From Pseudomonadota bacterium (lineage in GTDB: Bacteria; Pseudomonadota; Gammaproteobacteria; UBA9214), in contig JAWLAI010000003.1 in the NCBI GenBank assembly GCA_041395565.1, positions 248,001-312,000 of the forward strand: a stretch of DNA of 64,000 bases, written 5' to 3'. Shown one piece after another: positions 33,676-43,136 of this stretch. The notes below the pieces were generated by a model. It did no database searches. It was given only the letters and a program-made list of their open reading frames with translations, and was not told the origin of the DNA. The position numbers and the translations under genes are program-made. The number at the start of each line of letters is the position of its first letter. The stretch's first letter is position 1.

Positions 33676-35248
33676 GCGTCTGCGCGAAATATTCCTGCAG
33701 AAAATCGTCGAATGACTGGGTCTCGGCCTGTTCCAGTGCCTGCTGTTCCTCCAGTGACTGGATGACGCTGGTGTCGAAGATCCGGGTTTGTGCGGCATCG
33801 GGTGCAAGCTTCAGGAAATACTGCTGGTGCCGGGTCGACATGCGCCTGGCGAAATCGAAGTAACCCTCGCCGTGCTCGTCCATTTCAGCCAGCACGCGCG
33901 CGGAGAAGGTGAGATCCGGGTCGCGGATCGCGGCGGACTGGCGCTCAAGCGCGTCACGGTACGGGGTGCCGGCGACATGCGCATCAAGCAGTTCGGCGCA
34001 GCCGGCCATGGATTCGCACAGCTCGCTGCCCCAATCGCGCAGCGTCATGTTGCCACCGGCGTGCGCCAGAACGAGTCCGGGTTCGCGCCCGCGATAGCAG
34101 ACCGCATCCAGGTTGACGTCGATGTCGCGGCTTTCCTCCCGGCTGATGGGGGGGCTGTCGGCGAGCAGGCAGAACAGCATGAAGGTTTCCAGGAAGCGGC
34201 ACTGGGTCTCGTCGATGCCGCGCGGATCGAAGGGGTTGATGTCGAGCGAGCGCAGTTCGATATAGCGCACGCCGCGGCGCGCCAGCGCGTGGGTCGGTTT
34301 CTCGTTGCCGACTGGCAGCTGCTTGGGGCGCACCGAGCTGTAGTACTCGTTCTCGATCTGCAGCATGTTGGCGTTCAGCTGGCGATAGTCGCCGGCCACC
34401 TTCACGCCGATCTCGGCGTAGCGCGGACAGGGTGTGGTGATGGCGCGGCTGAGGCTGGCGACGTAGGCATCGACGCTGTCGTAGCTGGCCTTGAAGCCGA
34501 GTTCCGCCTCGCGCGAGTTCTGGTAGCCGATGTCGCACATGCGCAGCGAGGTGGCATATGGACCGTAGTAGCTGCCCTCGTTGTAGATCACCAGCCGGGG
34601 CGCGGGCTGGCCGCACAGAAAGGATTTGCAGACTGCCGGTGAGGCGCCGAACAGGTAGGGTACCAGCCAGCCATGCCGCAGCAGGTTGCGAATGGTATGA
34701 AAATACTGATCGGCGATGAATGCCTGCAGCGGGCGGTCGTCATCCTGCACGGACTGCCAGGCCGGCCACAGCACCTGCGGAAAGGAGTAGTTGTAATGGG
34801 TGCCGGCGATCACCTGCATGACCTTGCCGTAGCGGTACCCCAGGCCGCGCCGGTATACCGTCTTCATCATGCCGAGGTTGGAGTGGCCGTATTGTGCGAT
34901 GGGAATACCGGCTTCGCCCTGCACCACGCACGGCATGCTTCCCGACCAGAGCAGCTCGTCGTCGAGGCGCTGGTAGACGAACTGCTGCAGCTGGGCGAGG
35001 AAAGCCAGCGCCGGTTCCGGTCCCGCGAATGGCGGGGTGATCAGTTCCAGTAGCGCCTCGGAGTAATCCGTGGTGATCCACGGGTGCATCAGCGCCGAAC
35101 CGAGACCGGCCGGATGCGGTGTCTGCGCGATCACCCCGTCGGGTCCCACGCGCAGACTCTCCTTCTCGATGCCGGTCAGGCCACCGGAAAAGCCGTCGGG
35201 ACGTAATTCCAGCAGGCGATTCAGTTTATCAGTCGGGATGGAAATCAA
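33671..35248 (-). CDS. gshA: glutamate-cysteine ligase, gammaproteobacterial type
   Basis: GshA (525 residues) joins glutamate and cysteine with ATP, the first and rate-limiting step of glutathione synthesis. It belongs to the type 1 (E. coli) class: GGLTGIEKESLRVG near residue 22 and HPWITTDYSEALLELITPPF carry the ATP/metal-binding residues, followed by QYGHSNLGMMKTVYRRGLGY and LARRGVRYIELRSLDINPFD. Glutathione-derived persulfides matter in thiotroph sulfur oxidation. The start is standard. No gshB is next to it. Confidence 0.96.
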   Translation of the reverse strand: MISIPTDKLNRLLELRPDGFSGGLTGIEKESLRVGPDGVIAQTPHPAGLGSALMHPWITTDYSEALLELITPPFAGPEPALAFLAQLQQFVYQRLDDELLWSGSMPCVVQGEAGIPIAQYGHSNLGMMKTVYRRGLGYRYGKVMQVIAGTHYNYSFPQVLWPAWQSVQDDDRPLQAFIADQYFHTIRNLLRHGWLVPYLFGASPAVCKSFLCGQPAPRLVIYNEGSYYGPYATSLRMCDIGYQNSREAELGFKASYDSVDAYVASLSRAITTPCPRYAEIGVKVAGDYRQLNANMLQIENEYYSSVRPKQLPVGNEKPTHALARRGVRYIELRSLDINPFDPRGIDETQCRFLETFMLFCLLADSPPISREESRDIDVNLDAVCYRGREPGLVLAHAGGNMTLRDWGSELCESMAGCAELLDAHVAGTPYRDALERQSAAIRDPDLTFSARVLAEMDEHGEGYFDFARRMSTRHQQYFLKLAPDAAQTRIFDTSVIQSLEEQQALEQAETQSFDDFLQEYFAQTL

Positions 35249-35483
35249 GGCGTTATATCTCCGCGGCGCGCTGCCGGCCGCTATGGTCGGCGGGTATTGT
35301 AGTTTGCTTTCCCCGGCTTGTGATGTATAAATACAATATAAACAAATAAATACTCGACAATACGCCGGCCTGCCAGCACAGTGGGGCAGCTGTGGAAGTC
35401 GCAGGCAGGACTACTATAACGAGTCGTGAGACGGGGTGTAACACACCGGCCTGCCGTCATCACGTGGTTGTGGGACCGACATT

Positions 35484-36257
35484 ATGCCGAAGAAGAGCAA
35501 GACCCTGAATCTCGAAGAGCTCAAGGTCTCTTGCAAGGACTGCTCACTGGCCGATCTGTGTCTGCCGCACGGTATGAGTGCGGAAGAGCTGAACCGGCTG
35601 GAATCCATCGTACTGCATCATCAGCCGGTGCAACCCGGACAGCATCTGTTCCGCTCCGGCGACAAGAGCAGGGCGCTGTTCGCGCTTCGCTCCGGTGCGC
35701 TGAAATCGTATTGCATCACCGAGGACGGTGAGGAACAGGTGCTCGGCTTCACCCTGCCCGGCGAGCTGACTGGCATGGACGGCCTGAGCGGCGGAACCTA
35801 TGCCAGCGCCTCGGTCGCGCTGGAGACCTCCAGCATCTGCGAACTGCCGTTTCACAAGCTGGAGGGATTGTGCAGCGAGCTGCCCAGTCTGCACCGGCAG
35901 ATGATGCACGTGATGGCCAGGGAAATCACGTCCGATCAGCACATGCTGATGCTGCTCGGCAAGCGCACTGCCGAGGAACGCCTGGCCTCATTCCTGCTCA
36001 GCCTGTCGACGCGCTATCACCAGCGCGGCCTTTCGGCCACCGAGTTCAACCTGCCCATGTCCCGCCAGGACATCGGCAACTACCTCGGGCTGGCCATCGA
36101 GACCGTCAGCCGCTTGTTTGCCCATTTCCAGGAGAAGGGCATCGTGCAGGTCAATCGCCGGCGCGTGATCATCACCGATCTCGACCGGATCAAGGCCATG
36201 GTGGAGCCGTGCGTGCAGACCAACATGGCGGCGATCAGCCTGGCTCCCGTCTCCTAA
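35484..36257 (+). CDS. fnr: FNR-type oxygen-sensing transcription regulator
   Basis: Fnr (257 residues) is a CRP/FNR regulator that binds a [4Fe-4S] cluster without oxygen, dimerises and activates anaerobic genes. Three N-terminal ligands are seen (SCKDCSLADLC: Cys17, Cys20, Cys26), with the fourth cysteine near residue 116 (SSICELPF). The cNMP-like barrel follows, then the helix-turn-helix LPMSRQDIGNYLGLAIETVS with the family's ETVSR recognition motif near residue 207-215. It converges on hemN, which has a perfect FNR box, and another FNR-like box lies before the hydrogenase genes. Confidence 0.96.
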   Translation: MPKKSKTLNLEELKVSCKDCSLADLCLPHGMSAEELNRLESIVLHHQPVQPGQHLFRSGDKSRALFALRSGALKSYCITEDGEEQVLGFTLPGELTGMDGLSGGTYASASVALETSSICELPFHKLEGLCSELPSLHRQMMHVMAREITSDQHMLMLLGKRTAEERLASFLLSLSTRYHQRGLSATEFNLPMSRQDIGNYLGLAIETVSRLFAHFQEKGIVQVNRRRVIITDLDRIKAMVEPCVQTNMAAISLAPVS

Positions 36258-36278
36258 ACCCGGCGAGAACATGGGCCT

Positions 36279-36298
36279 GGCTCTGGCGCGCCAGAGCC
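36279..36298. terminator. perfect palindrome between convergent fnr and hemN
   Basis: GGCTCTGGCG and CGCCAGAGCC are perfect inverted copies with no separating loop (a few central bases would form it). No T-run is present on either side. It may act as a weak bidirectional transcript end. Confidence 0.4.
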
Positions 36299-36328
36299 CG
36301 CGCGGCGTTACCTCTGCCCGTCGGTGAC

Positions 36329-37720
36329 TCAGATCACCTTGGAAAAGGTGGTGTGGCTGCCGCCGCCATGCAGGTAGCGGTCGAACACCATGCAGATGTT
36401 GCGCACCAGCAGCCGGCCTGCCGGCAGCACCACCAGGCGTTTGCCGTCGATACTGAGCAGACCGTCCTCTTGCATGCGTCTCAGCTCGATGTATTCATGC
36501 CTGAAGTAGCGCGCGAAATCGAACCGCCAGCTTGCTTCCAGCGCCGTGATATCAAGCCGGAAGTCGCACAGCAGCCGCGAGATGATTTCACGTCGCAGCA
36601 GATCGTCCGGCTCCAGTTCCAGGCCGCGTTCCAGCGGCAGCCGTCCTGCCGCCAGCAGTTCACTGTAGCGGTCCAGGTCGCGGGTGTTCTGGATGTAGTT
36701 GTCGCAGACGCGTCCGATGGCGGCTACGCCCAGCCCGATCAGGTCGCAATCGACGCGGGTCGAGTAGCCCTGGAAATTCCGGTGCAGGGTACCGTTGCGC
36801 TGCGCCACTGCCAGTTCGTCTTCCGGCCTGGCGAAGTGGTCCATGCCGATATAGACAAAGCCCGCCTCGGTCAGATCAGCGATACTCCGCTGCAGGATAT
36901 CCAGCCTGATGTCGCTGGATTCCAGCGCGTCCCGGCCGCTGCCCTGCTGCGGCCTGAAACGGTCGGGCAGGTGCGCACAGTCGTAGACGGCGATACGGTC
37001 CGGCTGCAGTTCGATGACCTGGTGCAGGGTTTGCGCGAAGCTGGCGGCTGTCTGCTGCGGCAGCCCGTACATCAGGTCGATGTTGATCGACCTGTAACCC
37101 AGCGCGCGGGCATGCCTGAACGTGGCGCGGGCGAGTTCCATGCACTGGCTGCTGCTGACTGCCTGCAGCAGGCCGGGCTCGCTAACCTGCAGCCCGATGC
37201 TGACATGGTTGAAACCGATGTTGCGCAGCACGGTCAGTTTGTCGTGCTCCACCGCGTGCGCATCTACGTCGATGCAATACTCACCGCCGTCGTCGTAGCG
37301 CAGTGCAAAATGCCTGCGCGTGGTCTGCATCAGTTCGCGGCATTGCGCTGCGGTCAGGAATGCCGCTGTGCCGCCGCCCCAGTGCAACTGCTCTACGACG
37401 CGATCGCGATCGAACAGCGGTGCCTGCAGGGCTAGCTCGCGGCAGAGGTTGTGCAGATAGTCCGCTGCGCGTACACGGCCCTGCGTCAGCGCACTGCCGC
37501 CGGGGCAGTAGAAGCATGGCGTGTCGCAGAACGGGGTGTGCACATACAGCGACAGCGGGCGCGGGATCGGGTCTTCATTGCTATAGCCCGCCCAGCCCCG
37601 GTAGTCGGCTTCCGAGATATCCGCATGAAACTGGGCCACGGTCGGGTAGAAGGTGTAGCGCGGCCCGTTCTGGTCATAGCGCCTGATCAGTGCGGCATCG
37701 AATAATATCTGCTGACTCAT
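36329..37720 (-). CDS. hemN: oxygen-independent coproporphyrinogen III oxidase
   Basis: HemN (463 residues) is a radical-SAM enzyme that makes protoporphyrinogen IX without oxygen. The [4Fe-4S] motif CxxxCxxC is seen at PFCDTPCFYCPGG, with the preceding LSLYVHTPF, and the HemN-specific features VEQLHWGGGTAAFL, QPGLLQ-type and HVSIGLQVSEPG segments. The ATG at 37720 starts MSQQILFDAALIRRYD; an adjacent GTG at 37723 is the alternative. A perfect FNR site 68 bases upstream indicates anaerobic induction by the neighbouring Fnr. Confidence 0.95.
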   Translation of the reverse strand: MSQQILFDAALIRRYDQNGPRYTFYPTVAQFHADISEADYRGWAGYSNEDPIPRPLSLYVHTPFCDTPCFYCPGGSALTQGRVRAADYLHNLCRELALQAPLFDRDRVVEQLHWGGGTAAFLTAAQCRELMQTTRRHFALRYDDGGEYCIDVDAHAVEHDKLTVLRNIGFNHVSIGLQVSEPGLLQAVSSSQCMELARATFRHARALGYRSINIDLMYGLPQQTAASFAQTLHQVIELQPDRIAVYDCAHLPDRFRPQQGSGRDALESSDIRLDILQRSIADLTEAGFVYIGMDHFARPEDELAVAQRNGTLHRNFQGYSTRVDCDLIGLGVAAIGRVCDNYIQNTRDLDRYSELLAAGRLPLERGLELEPDDLLRREIISRLLCDFRLDITALEASWRFDFARYFRHEYIELRRMQEDGLLSIDGKRLVVLPAGRLLVRNICMVFDRYLHGGGSHTTFSKVI

Positions 37721-37787
37721 CACCGGTATACAACATGACTTCCTTCCTTGTGATGAAAGATTCTCCGTCCAAGCCGCACCGCTCATC

Positions 37788-37801
37788 TTGATATGCATCA
37801 A
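37788..37801 (-). promoter_or_regulatory. FNR-binding site upstream of hemN
   Basis: TTGAT-ATGC-ATCAA is a perfect match to the FNR consensus TTGAT-N4-ATCAA, centred about 74 bases before the hemN start. Anaerobic activation of hemN by FNR is established in other bacteria. Confidence 0.85.
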
Positions 37802-38155
37802 CTCGTAAACAAGTTATGGCGCGACCGCGCTCCGGCGCGCATGCGTGCAGCGGTTCCCGCCGTGCGAGTGTGACAGGATGACAGAACGGCGCAGCTGGCC
37901 GCGGCGGCGCAAGTGGCTGCTGGCCGGAATTCCCCGCTATATGGAGATTTCGTCTAGCCACGATCCGTCGTGCTGAAGCATTGACCCCGGTCAACTGGAA
38001 TGTGAAAACACCATCTCCCCGCCCGCCATCTGTGGCGGCGGCCGCATTCCGCACCGTGCGCTGCCGGTGCCAGCGGCCCGGGCCGGCACGCCGGTAGTCG
38101 ATGCCGGATGCGTGTGCGCGGGTGTTGGGGTGCGGATGCTGCGGGTACTGATCGC
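37802..38155. other. intergenic region between hemN and the CBS gene
   Basis: About 354 bases with no supported gene; reading frames present are alanine/arginine-rich artefacts. It lies upstream of hemN and downstream of the CBS gene, and may hold a transcript end of the hyp operon, but no clear terminator was found. Confidence 0.4.
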
Positions 38156-38593
38156 TCAGGCAGCCTCGTCACCGCCGTCGTCGCGGGGAAACAGTTCGCG
38201 CAGGTATTCGCCGAAGCCGCGGCAGGCATCGGTGCTGGTGAAAACGCCGGCGAGTTTGCCCTTGCGGGTGACCAGCACCGAACCGATGTGCCGCTCCGCC
38301 ATCGTCAGCAGGACATTGTCCAGCGGCTCGTTGATGTCCACGACGTAGGCGTCGTGGATGTACATGTCGCGCACCCCGGGAGTGTAGCCGGGATCGCCGG
38401 GTTGCCGGCCCGCGCGCGCTGATTTGATGTCGCGATCCGTTATCACGCCCACCAGCAGGTGATTGTCCGTGACCGGCAGGTGGCGTACGGCATGTTCCTG
38501 CATCAGTGCGAGCGCGGCCTCGGCATCCGCCGTCAGGTCGATGGAATAGGGGAACGGGGTCATCAGCAGCTTCAGTTGCGGTGCATGTTTCAT
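38156..38593 (-). CDS. two-CBS-domain protein
   Basis: A 145-residue protein consisting of two CBS repeats: LMTPFPYSIDLTADAEAALA through VGVITDRDIKSARAG, and VRDMYIHDAYVVDINEPLDN through LAGVFTSTDACRGF. CBS pairs bind adenine nucleotides such as AMP, ATP or SAM and act as energy sensors. It lies 45 bases after hypE in the same direction, so it is likely co-transcribed with the hydrogenase maturation genes. The ATG at 38593 is preferred over an in-frame TTG six bases upstream. Target unknown. Confidence 0.86.
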   Translation of the reverse strand: MKHAPQLKLLMTPFPYSIDLTADAEAALALMQEHAVRHLPVTDNHLLVGVITDRDIKSARAGRQPGDPGYTPGVRDMYIHDAYVVDINEPLDNVLLTMAERHIGSVLVTRKGKLAGVFTSTDACRGFGEYLRELFPRDDGGDEAA

Positions 38594-38638
38594 CAGCAAA
38601 TCCCTGTCATAGTGAATACCTTGGGCTTGGCGCCCGCT

Positions 38639-39640
38639 TCAGCAGATCCGCGGCAGCGGATCGTCTTCCAGCTCCTCGAGTATGCGCTCGCCGCCGATCG
38701 CGGTCCGCATGAGCACGTGCCGGTGCGTGGACTGCATGCGACCGATCAGGGCGGCACCGCCGCCCTGCGGCAGCGCGCGCCAGCGCGCCAGCACGGCGGC
38801 GGCATCCGCCGCGCTGACCACCGCGAGTACGCGGCCCTCGCAGGCGAGGTAGAGCGGGTCGTAGCCGAGCATGTCGCAGACCGACTGCACGGGATCGCGC
38901 ACCGGGATGTCGGGCTGGTGCAGCGTCACGCCGAGGCCGGTGGCGCGCTGGAGTTCGTGGCACACGGTCGCGAGCCCGCCGCGCGTCGGGTCGCGCATGA
39001 AGCGCAGGCCGGGAAAGTCGAGCGCGGCCGTGGTGAGCGGCAGCACGCTGGCCGCGTCCGACTCCAGCGTGCCGTGCAGGCCGAACGCCTCGCGCGCGAG
39101 CATGACCGCGATGCCATGGTCGCCGACCGGTCCACTGACCAGGAGCAGGTCACCGTCGCGGATCCGGTCGAGCCCGAGCCGGTGCGGATGGCGGATGCCG
39201 ATACCGGTAGTGGCGAGATACAGCCCGCCACCCTCGCCGCGCCGCACGACCTTGGTGTCGCCGGCGACCACCGCGACGCCGGTCTCCCGCGCGGCTCGCG
39301 CCAGGCTGGCGATGATCCGTTCCAGGGTGGCGATCTCCAGGCCTTCCTCGATGAAGGCGTTCAGGCTCAGGTAGCGCGGCGTGGCGCCGGCGACGGCGAG
39401 GTCGTTGGTGGTGCCGTGCACGGCCAGGGTGCCGATGTTGCCGCCGGGAAACTCCAGTGGCTGCACGGTGAAACCGTCGGTGGTGAACAGGAGCTCGCCG
39501 CCGTCCAGCGCCAGTGGCACGGCGTCGGCCTGGACGTCGAGCCCCGGGTTGGACAGGTGCCGGGCGAAGATCTCGTCGATGAGTTCGCGCATCAGGCGGC
39601 CCCCGTTGCCGTGCGCCAGCGAAATGTGGGTCTCCTGCAC
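38639..39640 (-). CDS. hypE: hydrogenase maturation carbamoyl dehydratase HypE
   Basis: HypE (333 residues) receives a carbamoyl group from HypF on its C-terminal cysteine and dehydrates it with ATP to a thiocyanate, the source of the CN ligands of the [NiFe] site. The PurM-like ATP fold is recognisable (SLAHGNGGRLMRELIDEIFA, ATGTGI-like region, GDTKVVRRGEGGG) and the protein ends in PRIC, the essential terminal cysteine motif. The start is a GTG at 39640 with GGGAGA ahead; another in-frame GTG lies 18 bases upstream. Last of the hyp genes. Confidence 0.95.
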   Translation of the reverse strand: MQETHISLAHGNGGRLMRELIDEIFARHLSNPGLDVQADAVPLALDGGELLFTTDGFTVQPLEFPGGNIGTLAVHGTTNDLAVAGATPRYLSLNAFIEEGLEIATLERIIASLARAARETGVAVVAGDTKVVRRGEGGGLYLATTGIGIRHPHRLGLDRIRDGDLLLVSGPVGDHGIAVMLAREAFGLHGTLESDAASVLPLTTAALDFPGLRFMRDPTRGGLATVCHELQRATGLGVTLHQPDIPVRDPVQSVCDMLGYDPLYLACEGRVLAVVSAADAAAVLARWRALPQGGGAALIGRMQSTHRHVLMRTAIGGERILEELEDDPLPRIC

Positions 39641-39684
39641 GCCTGTCTCCCGTTGCACCCTGGTCGGATGCGCGCCGCAGCGCT

Positions 39685-41973
39685 TCAGTCTGCCAGCGTC
39701 GCGCCGTATTCGATCACCTGCCCGAAGCACAGCCCGGCGTCGTTGAGCGGGACCGTGTCGGGCATGGCGGGCGCGAAGCCATCCGCCGCGAGCTGCCGCC
39801 ACACCTGGTCGGCGAGCACCCGGTTCTGGAAAACGCCACCGCACAGACCGATCGCGCGAACGCCGTGCTGCAGGCGGGCCTGGCGCGCCTGGCGGATGAT
39901 AGCAGCGCCGAGGCTGGCATGAAAAATCGCGGCCCGGGCGGCGGCCGTGCGGCCGGTGTCGAGCAGCACCGGCAGCAACGGCGCCCAGTCGGTGATCCAG
40001 GTGCCCTGCGCATCCGCTGCCAGCGGCAGTTCCAGCGGCTCCGCGGTATCGCTGCACACGGCTTCCAGCAGCATCGGGCCCTGGCCCTCGAAGCTGGCGG
40101 TCATGCACACGCCGGTCAGCGCGGCCGCCGCATCGAACAGGCGTCCGGCCGCGCTGGTCTGCGGCGCATTGCTGCCTTGCTGCCAGGCCGCGTGCAGCAG
40201 GTCGGCGCCCGCCGGCAGTCCCGGCCACTCCCGGTCGCATTCCCAGCACAAGGCTGCGGCGCTGCGCCAGGGTTCGCGGCCGGCGCGTTCGCCGCCCGGC
40301 AGGCGGAACGGCCGCAGGCTGGCGAATCGGCGCCAGTGACCGGGGTGCCCGAGCAGTGCCTCGCCGCCCCACAGGCTGCCGTCCGGGCCGAGGCCGACAC
40401 CGTCCCAGGTAAACACCAGCGCCGGGTCGTCGCCCGCGGCTGCCGGGCAGGCCGTGGCGGCATGGGCGTGGTGATGGTGGATCCGCGTGTGCGGGCGCGC
40501 CTGGCGCGCGGCCCAGCGGGTGCTGGCATAGCCGGCATGGGCGTCGCACACGATATGCGCGGCCTCGACCCGGTAGAGTGCCTGCAGGTCGGCAACGGTC
40601 TGCTCGAATACCGTCAGGCTGCGGGCGTTGTCCAGGTCGCCGATGTGCGGCGAGATCACGATGTGGTCCTCCCAGGCCAGCGCGATGGTGTTTTTCATGT
40701 GGCCGCCCACCGCCAGCACCGGGTGCGCGAGGGTGAACGGCAACGCGAGCTCCAGCGGCGCGCAGCCGCGTCCTGGGCGCAGCAGCCGGGGCCGCCCCGC
40801 AATGACTCGGTAGACCGGATCATCGGCGGGCCGGGCGATCGGCCGGTCGTGGTGCAGGAAGGCGCTGGCGACATGGCCGAGTCGGTCCTCGACCGCGGCA
40901 TTATCGGTCAGCACCGGTTCGCCGCTGATGTTGGCGGAGGTGGCCACCAGCGCCGCGCCGAAATCGTTGAGCAGCAGATGGTGCAGCGGGCTGTAGGGCA
41001 GCATGACACCGATTTCGGCGAGACCGGGTGCAATCAGGTCCGGGAGCGCGGCATCGGGGCGCCTGCGGGCGATGACGAGCGGACGTTGTGCCGAGCGCAG
41101 CAGTTCGGCCTCGTCGTCCGCCAGCCGGACGGCTGCGCTGACATGCTGCAGCGGCGCGCCGGCGGGTGCCGGGAACATGACCGCCAGCGGTTTGTGCGGG
41201 CGCGGCTTGGTCGCGCGCAGTTGCCGGAGCGCCGCCGCGTTGCCCGCGTCGCACATCAGGTGATAGCCGCCGATGCCCTTGACGGCCAGGATCTCCCCCC
41301 TGCGCAGGGCGGCGACCGCGGCTGCCAGCGCCGCGGCGTTGTCGCTGACGGCCGGTCCTGTGGCGCCCTTGAAGACGAGCCGCGGTCCGCACGCCGGGCA
41401 CGCCACCGGTTCGGCGTGGAAGCGCCGGTCCGCGGGATCCTGGTACTCGGCGGCACACGCGGTGCACATGCCGAAGCCGGCCATGGTCGTGGCCGGACGA
41501 TCGTAGGGCATGTCTCGGATCAGCGTGAAACGGGGGCCGCACTGGGTGCAGTTGATAAACGGGTAGCGGTAGCGGCGGTCGGCGGGGTCGAACAGTTCGG
41601 TCAGGCAAGCGTCGCAGGTATACAGGTCGGGTGGAATGCAGATCCGGGGGTTGTCGCCCGCCGCGCTGGCCCGGATGGAGAAGGTGGCGATCGCGAGCGG
41701 CGCGGCGGGGACGCAACTGGCCAGCACGGGACGCGCCAACGGCGGCGCCTCCTGGAACAGGCGGCGCATGAAGGTCTGCAACGCACTGCGCGCGCCCTGC
41801 ACGTGCAGTTCGACCGTGCCGGTGCGGTTGCGCACCCAGCCGGTCAGTGCCAGTCCCGTGGCGAGGCGGTGGACGAAGGGACGGAAGCCCACGCCCTGGA
41901 CGCGGCCTTCCAGCACCAGATACAGCGCCGCCGTACCGCCGCTGTCCTGCACATGGGGTGCCTGTTGCCGCAT
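39685..41973 (-). CDS. hypF: carbamoyltransferase HypF
   Basis: HypF (762 residues) makes carbamoyl adenylate from carbamoyl phosphate and passes the group to HypE. Domains in order: acylphosphatase (LVLEGRVQGVGFRPFVHRLA, residues 15-34), two zinc fingers (CDACLTELFDPADRRYRYPF..., CTQCGP and CTACAAEYQDPADRRFHAEP..., CPACGP), a YrdC-like nucleotide domain, and a Kae1-like carbamoyltransferase domain with the metal-binding HHHHAHAATACPAAA. The ATG at 41973 was chosen because the acylphosphatase domain begins right after it. It follows hypD by 38 bases. Confidence 0.95.
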   Translation of the reverse strand: MRQQAPHVQDSGGTAALYLVLEGRVQGVGFRPFVHRLATGLALTGWVRNRTGTVELHVQGARSALQTFMRRLFQEAPPLARPVLASCVPAAPLAIATFSIRASAAGDNPRICIPPDLYTCDACLTELFDPADRRYRYPFINCTQCGPRFTLIRDMPYDRPATTMAGFGMCTACAAEYQDPADRRFHAEPVACPACGPRLVFKGATGPAVSDNAAALAAAVAALRRGEILAVKGIGGYHLMCDAGNAAALRQLRATKPRPHKPLAVMFPAPAGAPLQHVSAAVRLADDEAELLRSAQRPLVIARRRPDAALPDLIAPGLAEIGVMLPYSPLHHLLLNDFGAALVATSANISGEPVLTDNAAVEDRLGHVASAFLHHDRPIARPADDPVYRVIAGRPRLLRPGRGCAPLELALPFTLAHPVLAVGGHMKNTIALAWEDHIVISPHIGDLDNARSLTVFEQTVADLQALYRVEAAHIVCDAHAGYASTRWAARQARPHTRIHHHHAHAATACPAAAGDDPALVFTWDGVGLGPDGSLWGGEALLGHPGHWRRFASLRPFRLPGGERAGREPWRSAAALCWECDREWPGLPAGADLLHAAWQQGSNAPQTSAAGRLFDAAAALTGVCMTASFEGQGPMLLEAVCSDTAEPLELPLAADAQGTWITDWAPLLPVLLDTGRTAAARAAIFHASLGAAIIRQARQARLQHGVRAIGLCGGVFQNRVLADQVWRQLAADGFAPAMPDTVPLNDAGLCFGQVIEYGATLAD

Positions 41974-42011
41974 GAGCGCCGGATCGGCGGGGTGCCTCGG
42001 CACCCCGGGCG

Positions 42012-43136
42012 TTACGAGACGGAACTCGCGCGCCCCGCGGGCCGGGCTGGCGTGCGCATGCCGCCGGACCACCAGATGCGGCACGCACCCTCGTCGGACA
42101 CCATGCAGGGACCGATGGGATGGCGCGGCTGGCAGGCGGCGCCGAACAGGCGACACTCGTTGGGATAAATGCGGCCCAGCACCACCTGCGCGCAGTCGCA
42201 GCCGGGTGGCATCGCACCGGCCCGGCGCCGGGCCGCATCGGCGCGGGAACGGAACTGCGCGCGCGCATCGTGCGCACGAGTGGCGCTGTTCAGCACAAAA
42301 CCGGAACCCGGGATGCTGCCGATGCCGCGCCAGTTGGCGTCAGCCACGTCCATGGCCTGTTGCAGGTGCCGCCGGGCCAGCCGGTTGCCGCCCGGGCGTA
42401 CGACCTCAGGGTAGCAGTTGTCGAGGAAGCACCTGCCCTCGACCAACTGGCGCAGCGTGGAGTACATGGCGGCGAGCAGGCTTTCCGTGGTGAATCCCGC
42501 CACGGCGGCGGGCACCCCGTGGTCCTCGACCACGAATGACCACTCCTCCGGTCCCATGACGGTTGCGACGTGGCCGGGCGCCACCAGCGCGTCGAAGCCC
42601 CGGGAGCCGGAGTTGAGCAGCATGGCGACGGCCGGCCACGTTAACCGGCCCGACAGCAGGATGAACAGGTTGTCCGGAACGCCCTCCACCAGCAGGCTCG
42701 CAGTTGGCGCCGTGGTGGTCTCGAAACCGGCGGCAAAGAATACCACGGCCCTGCCGGGGTGGGCGCGGGCGATGCCGGCGGCTTCCAGCGGCGAGGCGAC
42801 CGGGCGGATGTCGGCGCCCTGCGCCCGTGCCGCTTCCAGTGAGCGCGCCTGCGCGCGCGGTACGTTGACCGGTACGCGCAGCATGTCGCCGTAGGCGAGC
42901 AGGATGACGTCCTCGTGCAGCGCCAACTGGATCGCCTCGTAGATATCTTCCTCCGGACAGATGCATACCGGGCAGCCGGGGCCGGGGATCAGCTCGATGT
43001 TCGGCGGCAGCGCATGGCGCAGGCCGGCTGCGGTGATGGCGCGTTCGTGACCGCCGCACACGTTCATGATCCGTACCCGCTCGGGCAGCGGCAGCGCGCG
43101 GATGCGCTCGAGCCAGGCGGCCGCGGTGGTGGTCAT
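42012..43136 (-). CDS. hypD: hydrogenase maturation protein HypD
   Basis: HypD (374 residues) is the iron-sulfur scaffold that, with HypC, holds the Fe while CN and CO ligands are added. Conserved pieces seen: IMNVCGGHERAIT near residue 25, PGPGCPVCICPEEDI, and the C-terminal cysteine-rich segment PPGCDCAQVVLGRIYPNECR that ligates the [4Fe-4S] cluster. The ATG at 43136 overlaps the hypB stop by four bases. Length is standard for the family. Confidence 0.96.
   Translation of the reverse strand: MTTTAAAWLERIRALPLPERVRIMNVCGGHERAITAAGLRHALPPNIELIPGPGCPVCICPEEDIYEAIQLALHEDVILLAYGDMLRVPVNVPRAQARSLEAARAQGADIRPVASPLEAAGIARAHPGRAVVFFAAGFETTTAPTASLLVEGVPDNLFILLSGRLTWPAVAMLLNSGSRGFDALVAPGHVATVMGPEEWSFVVEDHGVPAAVAGFTTESLLAAMYSTLRQLVEGRCFLDNCYPEVVRPGGNRLARRHLQQAMDVADANWRGIGSIPGSGFVLNSATRAHDARAQFRSRADAARRRAGAMPPGCDCAQVVLGRIYPNECRLFGAACQPRHPIGPCMVSDEGACRIWWSGGMRTPARPAGRASSVS

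Noticed and set aside
39865..42168. 767-codon open frame on the plus strand
   Set aside because: Antisense shadow of hypF, whose zinc-finger and Kae1-like motifs are unmistakable.
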